From Sodalis sp. dw_96 (GTDB taxonomy: Bacteria > Pseudomonadota > Gammaproteobacteria > Enterobacterales > Enterobacteriaceae), in the NCBI RefSeq assembly GCF_018449575.1, contig NZ_JAAVUT010000012.1, positions 62,001 to 126,000 of the forward strand: DNA of 64,000 bases, in the 5' to 3' direction. The translations under genes and the position numbers were made by a program. The notes below the pieces were generated by a model that saw nothing but the letters and a program-made list of their open reading frames with translations, ran no database searches and was not told the origin of the DNA. Below are positions 29,712 through 39,588 of this stretch, one piece after another (position 1 is the stretch's first letter; the number at the start of each line of letters is the position of its first letter).

Positions 29712-31409
29712 ATGCGAATCACGACGCTCCACATGAAACGAGGATTCTGGCTGCTTTTTGGCGGTCTGACATTGATTTTATGTCAGAGCATCCTGCCCTG
29801 GGGGATGATGGCGCGAAGTCTCAGCGGTGTGATAACGCTGTTGGCCATGGGCGGGGCTTGGATAGTCTGCGGACGGGCGGCGTTTTCTGTCTCCGCCGAT
29901 GCTAATCATCTGCTGGCGGCGTTGCCCTGGGAGTGTTCCAGACCCATAGTGCTGGTTTGTGGTGACAGTGGCGATTTAGACAGGCTGTTCGGCCCTTCGT
30001 TAGTACGTGAAATTTCCCACGGCTGCTACGTGCGGCTTGGCACGGCCAAAGAGCTGGCCAGATTAACGCCCATCCTCCTCGCACAGCGTCCGGCATGGAG
30101 TCGGCAACTGGCCGTAATGTTTTTTTTGTCTCCGCAATCGCATACCGATCAGGGTGTCCTCCGTGTGATTTTGCGGGGCTGGCATCACGAATTGGCGGTG
30201 ATATCCCGCATCGTCGGCTACAGGTTACCGGCAAGGATATGCCTGTTTCTAAACGGCAAAGACAGCCCCTGGTATATCGGTTCCTCAGGTGGATCCCTCG
30301 GCATAACCGGGGAACAGGATGCGTCCGGACAGGTATCAGACGACGGGTTGTCCTTGAAAAGGGACAATCGGCATACCCAACACTGGTCCCAGGCAATAGA
30401 AGCAAAGGTCTTGTTGAGCTGGTACCACGATACGTTGATGGCGGATAAATCCGGCACCACCCAAGCTCGCCCGTCCCGCTTCCGGTCGGATCTGGCGGTG
30501 CGCTTTACCTCAACGTCCGTTTTAAGCGGCAATGTCTGGCAGCTTTATCTTGCGGCCAGGACACAGTTGCGTCCCATGCCGTTTTCTCCAATGGAGGAAA
30601 CTCGGTTGCCTTTTCCCGATCCCCTGCTTTGGGCGCTGGCCCGGCCACAAGAATTGAGCGCCGGTCAGCGGGCGTTGGCGTGGGGAATGGCGTTGCTGAC
30701 CGGATATTGTCTTGCCGTCCTGTGCATTGTGGCTTGGAACAATCAGCGTCTGCTGACTCGCGTTGCCACCGACTTGCAACGCTACCACGCCATCCCCTCG
30801 ATAGCGCATGTCCCCAAGGCGTCCGCCCTCACGGTACTGATCAATGATGCACGGGAACTGGAGCTTTACCACCGCCAGGGAACACCGCTGCGCCTTGGGC
30901 TGGGCTTGTATTCCGGTTCCAGGCTTTATGCAGTGCTGCTGGCGGCCATTGACGGCTACATACCGCCCGTATCCGAACCGGACCTACCGCAAGCCCATGC
31001 GCCGGTTCCACATAGCCTCAATCTTAACAGCCTGTCGTTATTCAATACCGGCAGTGCCAGTCTTAAACCTGATGGCACCAAGGTGCTGGTTGCCGCCTTG
31101 ATGGATATCAAGGCTCAACCGGGCCGGCTGATTGTCGTTTCCGGGCACACCGATGACACCGGCAATCCACGGCGCAATCAGGCTTTGTCGCTGGCTCGCG
31201 CCGAAGCGGTACGCGATTGGCTGCGAACTATGGGCAATATTCCTTCCGGCTGTTTTGCGGTACAGGGCCACGGGGCCGCCCGGCCTCTTATGAGTAATGA
31301 CACTGCGGCCGGGCGTGAGGCTAACCGCAGGGTCGACATCAGACTGATACCGGAGCCGGGGGCATGTCAACCCACGGCTAGGGTTCAGGCGCTACCACTT
31401 CGCCAATGA
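29712..31409 (+). CDS. T6SS-associated OmpA-domain membrane protein (TagL-like anchor)
   Basis: This 565-aa protein has two hydrophobic helices near the N-terminus (about 10-55), a long soluble middle section, a third helix (about 320-342), and a C-terminal OmpA/MotB peptidoglycan-binding domain (about 440-550) with the signature GHTDDTGN...NQALSLARAEAVRDWL and REANRRVDIRL. Three helices plus an OmpA domain is the plan of TagL, which anchors the TssJLM complex to peptidoglycan in enteroaggregative E. coli. The large middle section is longer than I expect for TagL, so this may be a separate family with the same job. The first codon directly follows the tssL stop. Confidence 0.8.
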   Translation: MRITTLHMKRGFWLLFGGLTLILCQSILPWGMMARSLSGVITLLAMGGAWIVCGRAAFSVSADANHLLAALPWECSRPIVLVCGDSGDLDRLFGPSLVREISHGCYVRLGTAKELARLTPILLAQRPAWSRQLAVMFFLSPQSHTDQGVLRVILRGWHHELAVISRIVGYRLPARICLFLNGKDSPWYIGSSGGSLGITGEQDASGQVSDDGLSLKRDNRHTQHWSQAIEAKVLLSWYHDTLMADKSGTTQARPSRFRSDLAVRFTSTSVLSGNVWQLYLAARTQLRPMPFSPMEETRLPFPDPLLWALARPQELSAGQRALAWGMALLTGYCLAVLCIVAWNNQRLLTRVATDLQRYHAIPSIAHVPKASALTVLINDARELELYHRQGTPLRLGLGLYSGSRLYAVLLAAIDGYIPPVSEPDLPQAHAPVPHSLNLNSLSLFNTGSASLKPDGTKVLVAALMDIKAQPGRLIVVSGHTDDTGNPRRNQALSLARAEAVRDWLRTMGNIPSGCFAVQGHGAARPLMSNDTAAGREANRRVDIRLIPEPGACQPTARVQALPLRQ

Positions 31410-31441
31410 AGGCGATATCCATCTATAACAGGAGTTAACAC

Positions 31442-31933
31442 ATGGCAATTCCCGCATATCTCTGGCTGAAAGACGACGGCGGCGCAGACATCAAAGGGTC
31501 TGTAAACGTCCAGGGTCGTGAAGGCAGCATCGAAATGACGGCTCTGGAACATAGCCTTTATATCCCCACGGATAATAACACCGGCAAGCTGACCGGTACC
31601 CGCATCCACACACCCCTGGTTTTCACCAAGGAGGTCGATGCTTCCAGCCCCTACCTTTATAAAGCCGTCACCTCCGGCCAGACCCTCAAATCGGCTGAAA
31701 TCAAATGGTACAAAATCGATGATGCCGGACAGGAAGTGGAGTATTTCAACACCCGGTTGGAAAACGTCAAGGTAGTGAAAGTCGCCCCGCTGATGCACGA
31801 CATCAAAGATCCGGCCAAGGAGAGACACAACCACCTGGAACGGGTGGAATTCCGTTACGAGAAAATTATCTGGACCCATAAAGACGGCAACATTATTCAT
31901 TCCGATTCCTGGAACGAACGGGCTTCCGCCTGA
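31442..31933 (+). CDS. hcp: T6SS inner tube protein Hcp (TssD)
   Basis: Hcp hexamers stack into the expelled tube and chaperone small effectors. The 163-aa protein shows family segments MAIPAYLWLKDDGG, GREGSIEM, YFNTRLENVKVVKV and HLERVEFRYEKIIWTHKDGNI. The start follows ACAGGAGTTAACAC, a strong ribosome site. A stable hairpin lies just downstream. Confidence 0.97.
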   Translation: MAIPAYLWLKDDGGADIKGSVNVQGREGSIEMTALEHSLYIPTDNNTGKLTGTRIHTPLVFTKEVDASSPYLYKAVTSGQTLKSAEIKWYKIDDAGQEVEYFNTRLENVKVVKVAPLMHDIKDPAKERHNHLERVEFRYEKIIWTHKDGNIIHSDSWNERASA

Positions 31934-31944
31934 TAACCCGGCTT

Positions 31945-31965
31945 GCAGGCGGACAACCCGCCTGC
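31945..31965 (+). other. Stem-loop just after hcp
   Basis: GCAGGCGG and CCGCCTGC form an 8-bp G+C-only-rich stem around ACAAC, 12 bases after the hcp stop. No T-run follows. It could protect hcp mRNA 3' ends and lower clpV expression relative to hcp. Confidence 0.65.
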
Positions 31966-32104
31966 GGCCATCGTGGCGTTATCTGAACGGCGTTCGGAAC
32001 GCTTTTCAGCTAAGACCATACATATCGCTTTCCCCGCCGGACCGGAACACGGGCCGTGCGGTAGCCATCGCCCTACAAAGGCCCTTGAGACGAGACCTGA
32101 CAAC

Positions 32105-34738
32105 ATGGATAACCACTGTGCCCCGTTATTGCGCCGCCTTAATCCTTACTGCGCCGAAGCCTTGGCCGCCGCGGCCTCCTTATGCCAGACCCGAGCCCAT
32201 GGAGAAATTACCGTCGAACACTGGCTGCTCAAACTGTTTGAGCAGGGGGAAGGGGATATTACGGTGATTGCCCGCCGCTATGAGGTGGATTTGGACGGCC
32301 TGTGGCAAGGACTGTTATCACAACTTGATAAGCTGCCCCGCAGCATTCATGGCAAACCACAGCTTTCCAATGGATTGTGCCGGTTGATTAAAACAGCCTG
32401 GCTCGAGGCTTCGCTACAAGAGAACATTGAGCAAATACGCTCTGTGCATTTACTGCTTGCATTGATATCCGTCCCCTCGTTGCTGCAAGCCGAAACGGCC
32501 TGGCCGCCGCTTGGCCTGTGCGGTGTTCAGCTCAGACGTCTGCTGCCGCTGCTGGATGCGCAGTCGGATGAACGGCCGGAGCGCCGGTCCCAACTGCCGG
32601 ACATTTCGGCCATGATGTCTTCATCGCTTCCAACGGGCTCCCCGTCTTTACCCCAGACACAGCAGGTATTGGATAAATTCACGCTGGATATCACCGCCAA
32701 AGCCCGCGCCGGGTTGATTGACCCGGTATTCGGACGCGATGCGGAAATCCGGCAGATGATCGATATTCTGTCGCGGCGACGCAAAAACAATCCGATTCTG
32801 GTGGGTGAACCCGGCGTGGGTAAAACCGCACTGGTTGAAGGACTGGCGCTGCGCATTATCAGTGGTGAGGTGACAGATAGCCTGAAGTCCGTCAGCGTGC
32901 GTACCTTGGATTTGGGTCTGCTACAGGCCGGCGCCGGAGTAAAAGGAGAATTTGAACAGCGTCTGAAAAATATTATCGAGGCCGTACAGCATGCTCCAGA
33001 CCCGGTGCTGTTGTTTATCGACGAAGCCCATACCCTGATCGGCGCCGGTAACCAGGCCGGAGGCGCCGATGCGGCCAACCTGCTGAAACCCGCCCTGGCC
33101 CGCGGAGAACTCCGCACTATCGCCGCCACCACATGGGGGGAATACAAACAATACTTTGAACGCGACGCCGCCCTGGAACGGCGATTTCAAATGGTGAAAG
33201 TAGCCGAGCCGGATGATGACACCGCCTGCCTGATGCTACGGGGTTTAAAAGAGCGCTACGCCGCCCATCACGGCGTGCATATCCACGACGACGCCATACG
33301 GGCCGCCGTCACCTTGTCCCGCCGTTATCTCACCGGACGTCAATTGCCCGATAAAGCCGTAGATCTGCTCGATACCGCCGGAGCGCGGGCACGCATGAGC
33401 CTGGATACCCGGCCGGATAAACTCACGGAACTGCAAAACCAGATTACCGCCCTGGATATCGAACGGGAGGCGCTGGTACAGGATGCTGCCATCGGTTTAT
33501 CTTTCGGCAAAAATCGGCTGCCTGCCATTGAAATCTGCCGTGAAAAGCTATTGGAAAGACTCAACGCAGCCCATGGGCGTTATCAACAGGAGAAGGATCT
33601 GACGGAACAACTGCTGGCCGCCAGGAGTAATAACATCCCCTGCGGGCATGCCGACGCGATACAGCAACAGCTGGCGCAGTTGCAGGGTAATTCGCCCATG
33701 ATATCGCCGGATGTGAATGTACGTATGGTGGCTTCGGTGGTGGCGGATTGGACCGGGATCCCCCTCGGCAGCCTGATGAAAGATGAACAGGTTAATTTGC
33801 TGGGGCTGGAAAACACGATGACGCAAAGAATCATCGGACAACATAGCGCCCTCTCGGCCCTGGCGCAAAGGCTAAGGGCGGCAAAAACCGGATTGACGCC
33901 TGAAAATGGCCCATTAGGCGTATTCCTCCTGGTGGGGCCGAGCGGCACCGGCAAAACAGAAACCGCATTGGCGCTGGCCGACGCTCTTTTTGGCGGAATC
34001 CGCTCCCTGACAACCATTAATCTTTCCGAATATCAGGAACCTCATACCGTTTCACAGCTTAAGGGATCCCCGCCGGGCTACGTCGGGTATGGTCAAGGCG
34101 GCGTACTCACCGAGGCGGTACGTAAACGTCCTTACAGCGTCGTGCTGCTTGACGAGGTGGAAAAAGCCCACCGTGACGTACTTAATCTGTTTTATCAGGT
34201 CTTCGATCGGGGCGTGATGAGAGATGGCGAAGGGCGGGAAATTGATTTTCGCAATACCGTTGTCCTGATGACCGCCAATCTTGGCAGCGATAGGTTAATG
34301 ACTCTGTTGGAACAGCAACCGGACGCGCCGGATTCCATGCTACACGAATTGCTGCACCCCATATTACGCGATCATTTTCAACCGGCCCTGCTGGCGCGTT
34401 TCCAAACCCTGATTTACCGCCCGCTTAATACCGATGCCATGAAGCGCATCGTCAACATCAAACTGCGGCAGATGGCACAGCGACTTCTCCAGCATTACGG
34501 TTTGCATTGTGAGATCACTGAAAACCTGACGGAAGCGCTGGCGACCGCCTGCTTATTACCGGATAGCGGGGCGCGCAATATCGATAGCCTGCTGAATCAG
34601 CAAATTTTACCGGTGCTGAGCCAGCAGCTATTGCAGCGCCAAGCCGAGTTGCGAAAACCGCACGGAGTGAAGCTGGATTACAGCGTTGATGAAGACATTA
34701 CCCTGACCTTTACCGACGAGGAGCTGAGCCCATGTTAA
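32105..34738 (+). CDS. clpV: T6SS sheath-recycling ATPase ClpV (TssH)
   Basis: ClpV disassembles contracted TssBC sheaths with ATP. The start at 32105 (MDNHCAPLLRRLN) gives 877 aa, normal for the family; an upstream in-frame extension of 54 codons crosses the post-hcp hairpin and lacks homology. There is an N-terminal Clp-N domain (ALAAAASLCQTRAHGEITVEHWLL), AAA1 with Walker A GEPGVGKTA (about 234), a middle domain, AAA2 with Walker A GPSGTGKTE (about 611), and a C-terminal D2-small domain. The last 7 bp overlap vgrG. Confidence 0.97.
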   Translation: MDNHCAPLLRRLNPYCAEALAAAASLCQTRAHGEITVEHWLLKLFEQGEGDITVIARRYEVDLDGLWQGLLSQLDKLPRSIHGKPQLSNGLCRLIKTAWLEASLQENIEQIRSVHLLLALISVPSLLQAETAWPPLGLCGVQLRRLLPLLDAQSDERPERRSQLPDISAMMSSSLPTGSPSLPQTQQVLDKFTLDITAKARAGLIDPVFGRDAEIRQMIDILSRRRKNNPILVGEPGVGKTALVEGLALRIISGEVTDSLKSVSVRTLDLGLLQAGAGVKGEFEQRLKNIIEAVQHAPDPVLLFIDEAHTLIGAGNQAGGADAANLLKPALARGELRTIAATTWGEYKQYFERDAALERRFQMVKVAEPDDDTACLMLRGLKERYAAHHGVHIHDDAIRAAVTLSRRYLTGRQLPDKAVDLLDTAGARARMSLDTRPDKLTELQNQITALDIEREALVQDAAIGLSFGKNRLPAIEICREKLLERLNAAHGRYQQEKDLTEQLLAARSNNIPCGHADAIQQQLAQLQGNSPMISPDVNVRMVASVVADWTGIPLGSLMKDEQVNLLGLENTMTQRIIGQHSALSALAQRLRAAKTGLTPENGPLGVFLLVGPSGTGKTETALALADALFGGIRSLTTINLSEYQEPHTVSQLKGSPPGYVGYGQGGVLTEAVRKRPYSVVLLDEVEKAHRDVLNLFYQVFDRGVMRDGEGREIDFRNTVVLMTANLGSDRLMTLLEQQPDAPDSMLHELLHPILRDHFQPALLARFQTLIYRPLNTDAMKRIVNIKLRQMAQRLLQHYGLHCEITENLTEALATACLLPDSGARNIDSLLNQQILPVLSQQLLQRQAELRKPHGVKLDYSVDEDITLTFTDEELSPC

Positions 34739-37233
34739 ACGCCGTGGATTCCCTGCTGTTTGATCACAGCCAGCATAAGCTCCATGTGTGGGACAACAGT
34801 TCGCCGCTGGTGGTTTTGGCATTTACAGGTGAAGAGCATCTCAGCCGTCCATTTTGCTACCGTATCGAGTTTACCAGCCCGGCAAAAGACATCCCGCCGA
34901 CGCGGATGCTGATGCAGGATGCCTCCTTCACCCTCAATGCCCCGCCTGTCACATTGCCGGCGTTCGGCCTGCCGGCGGCGCCGACGGTGCCGTTACGCTC
35001 GGTTCACGGCGTGGTTGCCGGATTCAAACGTCTCGCCGCCTCAAGGGACGAAAGCCGCTACGAAGTGACTCTGGTCCCGCGTCTCGCCCTGCTGAAGAAC
35101 AGCCTACAGCACCGTATTTATCAGCATTTATCGGTGCCGGAGATTGTGGAGAAGGTGTTGCGGGACCGCCATGGTTTCAAGGGGCAGGACTTTTTATTCA
35201 CCCTGGCCCACAGTTATCCGAAACGCGAACAGGTGATGCAGTACGGCGAAGACGATTTGACCTTTATCAGCCGCCTGCTGGCCGAAGTGGGGATCTGGTT
35301 TCGCTTCACCGCCGACTCACGGCTCAATATCGATGTGGTGGAAATGTATGACGACCAGCGCCATTATCAGTCCGGCACCCTTTTGCCGCTGCGCAATCCT
35401 TCAGGCTTGGATTCCGGCGGTGTTTCCTGCGTCTGGGCCTTGCAAACGGCGCACCAGGTGGTGGAGGGCCGGGTCAGTGCCCGCGACTACAACTACCGGG
35501 ATGCCTCGGCCTCAATGGACGGCGAGGCGGATGTGGCCCGCGGCGACAAGACTACCTACGGCGAATCCTATCATTATGCGATTAATTATCTCGCTATCGG
35601 CGACAAATACGCGCAGGACCCCGAGCCTGAAAGCGGCATGTTTTACGCCCGTCTGCGCCATGAACGCTACCTGAACCGGCAAACCGAGTTAAAAGGTTTT
35701 ACCAGCTCCGCCAGTCTGGCTCCCGGCCAGGAACTCAAGGTTCAGGGCGAGGATGCGCCGAGGATATTCCAGGACGGCGCGGTGATAACCGGCATCCGCA
35801 GCCGCGCGGCGCGAGACAGGAGCCTTGAGGTGGCGTTCACCGCCATTCCCTATTCGGAAATTGTCTGTTTCCGCCCTGAGCCGACGGCAAAACCGATGAT
35901 GGCCGGCACTCTGCCGGCGCGCGTAACCAGTACTCGCCTGAACGACACCTACAGCCATATCGACAATGACGGACGCTATCGCGTGTCGTTCAACTTCGAC
36001 CGTGATGAATGGCAACCAGGTGCCGAGAGCCTGTGGCTACGCCAGGCGCGATCGTACGCCGGCGACACTTACGGGTTGCATATGCCGCTGCTGGCGGGCA
36101 CCGAGGTTGCGATTGCCTTCGAGCAGGGTAATCCGGACAAACCCTATATTGCCTACGCTTTGCATGATTCTAAACACCCGGACCTCGTCACGCTGCAAAA
36201 CTACAAGCGCAACGTGCTGCGCACGCCGGCAAATAACAAACTGCGTCTGGACGACACCAAAAATCAGGAGCATATCAAGCTCAGTACCGAGTATGGCGGT
36301 AAAACCCAGCTCAATCTGGGGCATCTTGTGGACAGCCGAAAGCAGCCGCGCGGCGAAGGTTTTGAGTTAAGAACCGACCTGCACGGGTCGATACGAGCGG
36401 CAAAGGGCATATTTATCAGCGCGGATGCGCAGCCCAAGGCTAACGGGGATCAACTGGATATGCAGGCGGCCATTGAGCAGTTAGATAAAGCATTATCTAT
36501 CGTTAAATCGCTATCACAGGCGTCAGAACTCGCTCAAGCCGAACTGGCAGAGGAATCAGGACAACAGCGGTTAACTTCAGCACTTCATCAATTGGCCGAG
36601 GCAGGACTTGTCATACATGCCCCTTATGGTGCGGCTGTGCTCAGTCCGGAGAATGTACAGCTTTCCTCTGGGCAAGGCTCGGTATCGCTGACCGCGGGGA
36701 AGAATGCCGATATCAGCGTGTTGAAAACCTTTACGGTTGCGGCTGGTGGCGCAATTAGCATGTTTGCTAAAAATAGCGGGATGAAACTGTTTGCCAACCG
36801 TGGGAAAGTCAATATTCAGGCACAAAATGATGCGTTATCCGTTTTAGCAAAACAAAATGTCGAGATCACGAGTCAAGAAGGTAAAGTACAAATCACAGCT
36901 CAAAATGAAATCGTACTGAACTGCGGAGGTGCTTATATTCGTATGAAGGGCGGAAACATTGAGCTGGGGTGCCCTAACAATATTCTACTGAAATCAACAA
37001 GTGTGCAAAAAATGAATCCCGCCAGTTACAGTGCTTCGGCTGTCATGTTGCCTTCTGGCTTTAGCGAGTTTTTTATCGCCCATGATGAAACTACGGGTGA
37101 AGTGCTGGCGAATAAACGTTATCGCATTACTACCGCTGAAGGTAAAATATTCGAGGGTGTGACGGATACGGAGGGAAAAACGATGGAAATTTCGACCTCC
37201 TCTCCGGAAAAGATAGACATTGAGTTTTCTTGA
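34732..37233 (+). CDS. vgrG: T6SS spike protein VgrG (TssI) with transthyretin-like tail
   Basis: VgrG trimers cap the Hcp tube and carry effectors. The 833-aa protein has a gp27-like base (about 1-400), a gp5/OB-fold (about 400-480; GRYRVSFNFDRD, EVAIAFEQGNPDKP), a gp5 beta-helix region with DUF2345 repeats (about 500-750), and a distinct C-terminal extension (about 770-833; SEFFIAHDETTGEVL..YRITTAEG..F.GVTDTEGKT) of transthyretin-like type. In enteroaggregative E. coli such a tail binds a Tle1 phospholipase, and a Tle1-like gene follows here. Base composition shifts to A+T-rich near 36,450, inside the gene. Confidence 0.95.
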   Translation: MLNAVDSLLFDHSQHKLHVWDNSSPLVVLAFTGEEHLSRPFCYRIEFTSPAKDIPPTRMLMQDASFTLNAPPVTLPAFGLPAAPTVPLRSVHGVVAGFKRLAASRDESRYEVTLVPRLALLKNSLQHRIYQHLSVPEIVEKVLRDRHGFKGQDFLFTLAHSYPKREQVMQYGEDDLTFISRLLAEVGIWFRFTADSRLNIDVVEMYDDQRHYQSGTLLPLRNPSGLDSGGVSCVWALQTAHQVVEGRVSARDYNYRDASASMDGEADVARGDKTTYGESYHYAINYLAIGDKYAQDPEPESGMFYARLRHERYLNRQTELKGFTSSASLAPGQELKVQGEDAPRIFQDGAVITGIRSRAARDRSLEVAFTAIPYSEIVCFRPEPTAKPMMAGTLPARVTSTRLNDTYSHIDNDGRYRVSFNFDRDEWQPGAESLWLRQARSYAGDTYGLHMPLLAGTEVAIAFEQGNPDKPYIAYALHDSKHPDLVTLQNYKRNVLRTPANNKLRLDDTKNQEHIKLSTEYGGKTQLNLGHLVDSRKQPRGEGFELRTDLHGSIRAAKGIFISADAQPKANGDQLDMQAAIEQLDKALSIVKSLSQASELAQAELAEESGQQRLTSALHQLAEAGLVIHAPYGAAVLSPENVQLSSGQGSVSLTAGKNADISVLKTFTVAAGGAISMFAKNSGMKLFANRGKVNIQAQNDALSVLAKQNVEITSQEGKVQITAQNEIVLNCGGAYIRMKGGNIELGCPNNILLKSTSVQKMNPASYSASAVMLPSGFSEFFIAHDETTGEVLANKRYRITTAEGKIFEGVTDTEGKTMEISTSSPEKIDIEFS

Positions 37234-37273
37234 TTTTACAGACTAACCATTTATCAAGAATTGATGCAGCATA

Positions 37274-38932
37274 ATGGCAATAATAAGGCCTCGTCCGTTT
37301 TTTGCCGTTGGGGAAATATTCGACATTCATAGTGACGATATGACAGATAATCATCAAGCCAATAAGCAAGAAAACAACATAGAGGCAATAGATAAAGGTT
37401 CGGGCATCACTGCGCCTTTTGCAAAAGGTATCCCGGTGGCATGCGCGGTAAAACCAGTAAGAAAAATAACCTTGACGTTAGGAGTATTTTTTGACGGTAC
37501 CGGTAATAATGCATTTAACTCAGGTCTGCGCCTAAAAAGCTGTTTGGCTGAGTCGGAAGGATATAATAATAGCCAAGTTAAAGGCATACTGAATGCCTGC
37601 GAGGTAGACCGTTTTGGTCTGCAGGGAGATATAGCGCGAACCAGTTATGATGGTTCTTATACCAATGTTCAATGTTTATACAATTTATACCGGGATGATG
37701 GTAACCCGCAATTTTCAACGCCAGAAGATAATATACAATTTAGGTATTATGTGGAAGGCATAGGCACTGTCAATGGAGAAGCTGACTCCAGCGTGGGGCT
37801 GGCTACCGGCAAGTACGGTACCGGTATTATCGCGAAAACAGACCGGGCGATTGAGATCATAAATAAGACCTTATTAAACTCGATAAAACGTTTTCGCGGT
37901 ATAGAAATCGAAAGTCTGCAATTTGATATTTTTGGTTTTAGTCGGGGAGCTGCCGCCGCACGTCACTTTTCCAACAGAATTATGAAACATGATGACGGAT
38001 TGTTTTCCACATTAACGAATATTTTTCAAAGCGCTGATATTGTTTGGACAAATCATGCCAATCTCTTTATACGTTTTCTAGGGTTATTTGATACCGTTGC
38101 CGCTGTCGCCACACCTGACCCGAGCAGCGCGGATACCGGTGATGTCAATATTTATCTTCCGGTAGGCTTAGCGAAAAGAGTTTTTCATATTACCGCTGAG
38201 CATGAGTTTAGATACAACTTTTCCTTAAACAGCGTGAAACCGGGTTATCCGGAACTCTCTCTACCAGGTGCGCACAGTGATATTGGCGGCGGTTATCATC
38301 CAATAGAAACAGAAGACTATTTTATCAACCGTCCGGTATACAATACTGTACCAAAATCCATGGAAAATATGGCTACAAGCGCTTATAAACAGGCAGATCA
38401 AGAAAGACAGACGCGTCTTGCGGACCCAATATGGGGACCGATGTTACAAAAAGCGGACACCTGGATTCAACTTTGGGAGGCGCCAGTACCCACTGAAAAA
38501 CAATCCGGTAGATTGAAGTATGTTGGTGCGGCAATACGCATGCAACGTAATGTGTCTAATGGGTGGTCTTTAGCCATAATGCGGGTGATGCTCGATGCCG
38601 CCGAAGAGGCGGGGTGTGAATTTGACAAATCGGAAATAGATATTGACTATCCGGTGCCGCCGGAGCTTCACCCTTTAATGTATAAAGCGCGTGCACAGGG
38701 CAAGGCAACACGTAACGGTGGAGAAATTATCCCCTTTACCGCAAAAGAAATAGCTCAACTAGCTGAGACATTTATACATTGCTCTGCGAATTGGAAAGCC
38801 ATCAAGAAAAATAGCAAAACTCAGCAAGACATCCTGGATGATGATGCTATTTACGCTAATATTTTTTTTCCTAACCGCCCTACTTCAAATGGCAAAAGAA
38901 CAGTCTATGACCTACAAGGGAAACAAATATGA
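37274..38932 (+). CDS. Probable T6SS phospholipase effector, Tle1 family (DUF2235)
   Basis: This 552-aa protein carries the DUF2235 alpha/beta-hydrolase signature: LGVFFDGTGNN (about 69-79), FDIFGFSRGAAAARHF with the nucleophile elbow GFSRG (Ser223), GLFDTVAAV (Asp273 candidate), and PGAHSDIGGGY (His334 candidate). These define the Tle1 class of antibacterial phospholipases delivered by VgrG. The gene follows a VgrG with a transthyretin-like tail, and its stop overlaps a lipoprotein gene, the expected immunity partner. The start is uncertain: Met1 at 37274 or Met23 at 37340; neither has a strong ribosome site. A+T-rich relative to the T6SS core. Confidence 0.88.
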   Translation: MAIIRPRPFFAVGEIFDIHSDDMTDNHQANKQENNIEAIDKGSGITAPFAKGIPVACAVKPVRKITLTLGVFFDGTGNNAFNSGLRLKSCLAESEGYNNSQVKGILNACEVDRFGLQGDIARTSYDGSYTNVQCLYNLYRDDGNPQFSTPEDNIQFRYYVEGIGTVNGEADSSVGLATGKYGTGIIAKTDRAIEIINKTLLNSIKRFRGIEIESLQFDIFGFSRGAAAARHFSNRIMKHDDGLFSTLTNIFQSADIVWTNHANLFIRFLGLFDTVAAVATPDPSSADTGDVNIYLPVGLAKRVFHITAEHEFRYNFSLNSVKPGYPELSLPGAHSDIGGGYHPIETEDYFINRPVYNTVPKSMENMATSAYKQADQERQTRLADPIWGPMLQKADTWIQLWEAPVPTEKQSGRLKYVGAAIRMQRNVSNGWSLAIMRVMLDAAEEAGCEFDKSEIDIDYPVPPELHPLMYKARAQGKATRNGGEIIPFTAKEIAQLAETFIHCSANWKAIKKNSKTQQDILDDDAIYANIFFPNRPTSNGKRTVYDLQGKQI

Positions 38933-39588
38933 CTTATCCATTAATAATGTTCAGTATGCTATTACTTGTTTCCTGTAAGGTTAATAATAAAACATCTACT
39001 ACACCCATATCTACGCCTTCAGGATGGCCAGGGGAATGGTATTATTCTATTGTGGACCCCTATAAGCTACCTGCTAAACCTTTTATGGCAAGAATGATGA
39101 ATACCAAGGGCGAATTATATGAATCCAGGTTGATTTTAAAGGGTGTCGGCGGTCTTAACCCCGCCAGTCAGGGTAAGTGGGGCGATAATGCTTTTGCGAG
39201 TTTAAGTACCAATGACGCTGTACCGGGTCTGCCCTGGATTTTCAGCATATGCTGGTTCTCGGTGGTTGAGCAAAAAACCTATGAAAGCACCATTTTCATT
39301 CCGAAAGAGGGGGTTGATCTGATGCAGGAAGAAATTTTTTATCCTTTGCATACGGGTCGCATAATAGGTGATTATCGGGATGTGGTTTATTTCGGCCTGG
39401 CTCCCGGGGGTGCAATAAGGGCTTGGCTTAGAAATCCGGGTCCTGATGGGAAGAGGGTTGTTATTGCTGAAGGGAGCAGCGTTTCTGGAAATGAAATGAA
39501 ATGGTGCCCGGAAGTTACTGGGCATGGTGTATCGGAGAGAATTAAGGAATTTATAAAAGATAAACAGTTTCCTTATGGGGAATGGTAA
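38929..39588 (+). CDS. Probable immunity lipoprotein for the Tle1-like effector (DUF2931-like)
   Basis: The 219-aa product has a short signal peptide with lipobox LVSC (Cys16), so it should be a periplasm-facing lipoprotein. The segments WFSVVEQKTYESTIFIPKEG and VYFGLAPGGAIRAWL resemble the DUF2931 family as I remember it; DUF2931 lipoproteins are frequent neighbours of T6SS lipases. It overlaps the effector stop by 4 bp (ATGA) behind AAGGGA, so the two are translationally coupled, as effector-immunity pairs usually are. Neutralising the Tle1-like enzyme in the periplasm is inferred from position and localisation. Confidence 0.75.
   Translation: MTYPLIMFSMLLLVSCKVNNKTSTTPISTPSGWPGEWYYSIVDPYKLPAKPFMARMMNTKGELYESRLILKGVGGLNPASQGKWGDNAFASLSTNDAVPGLPWIFSICWFSVVEQKTYESTIFIPKEGVDLMQEEIFYPLHTGRIIGDYRDVVYFGLAPGGAIRAWLRNPGPDGKRVVIAEGSSVSGNEMKWCPEVTGHGVSERIKEFIKDKQFPYGEW

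Noticed and set aside
31943-32104. 54-codon extension at the 5' end of clpV
   Set aside because: It is low in ClpV-like character and runs through the post-hcp hairpin; the Clp-N domain begins right after Met at 32105.
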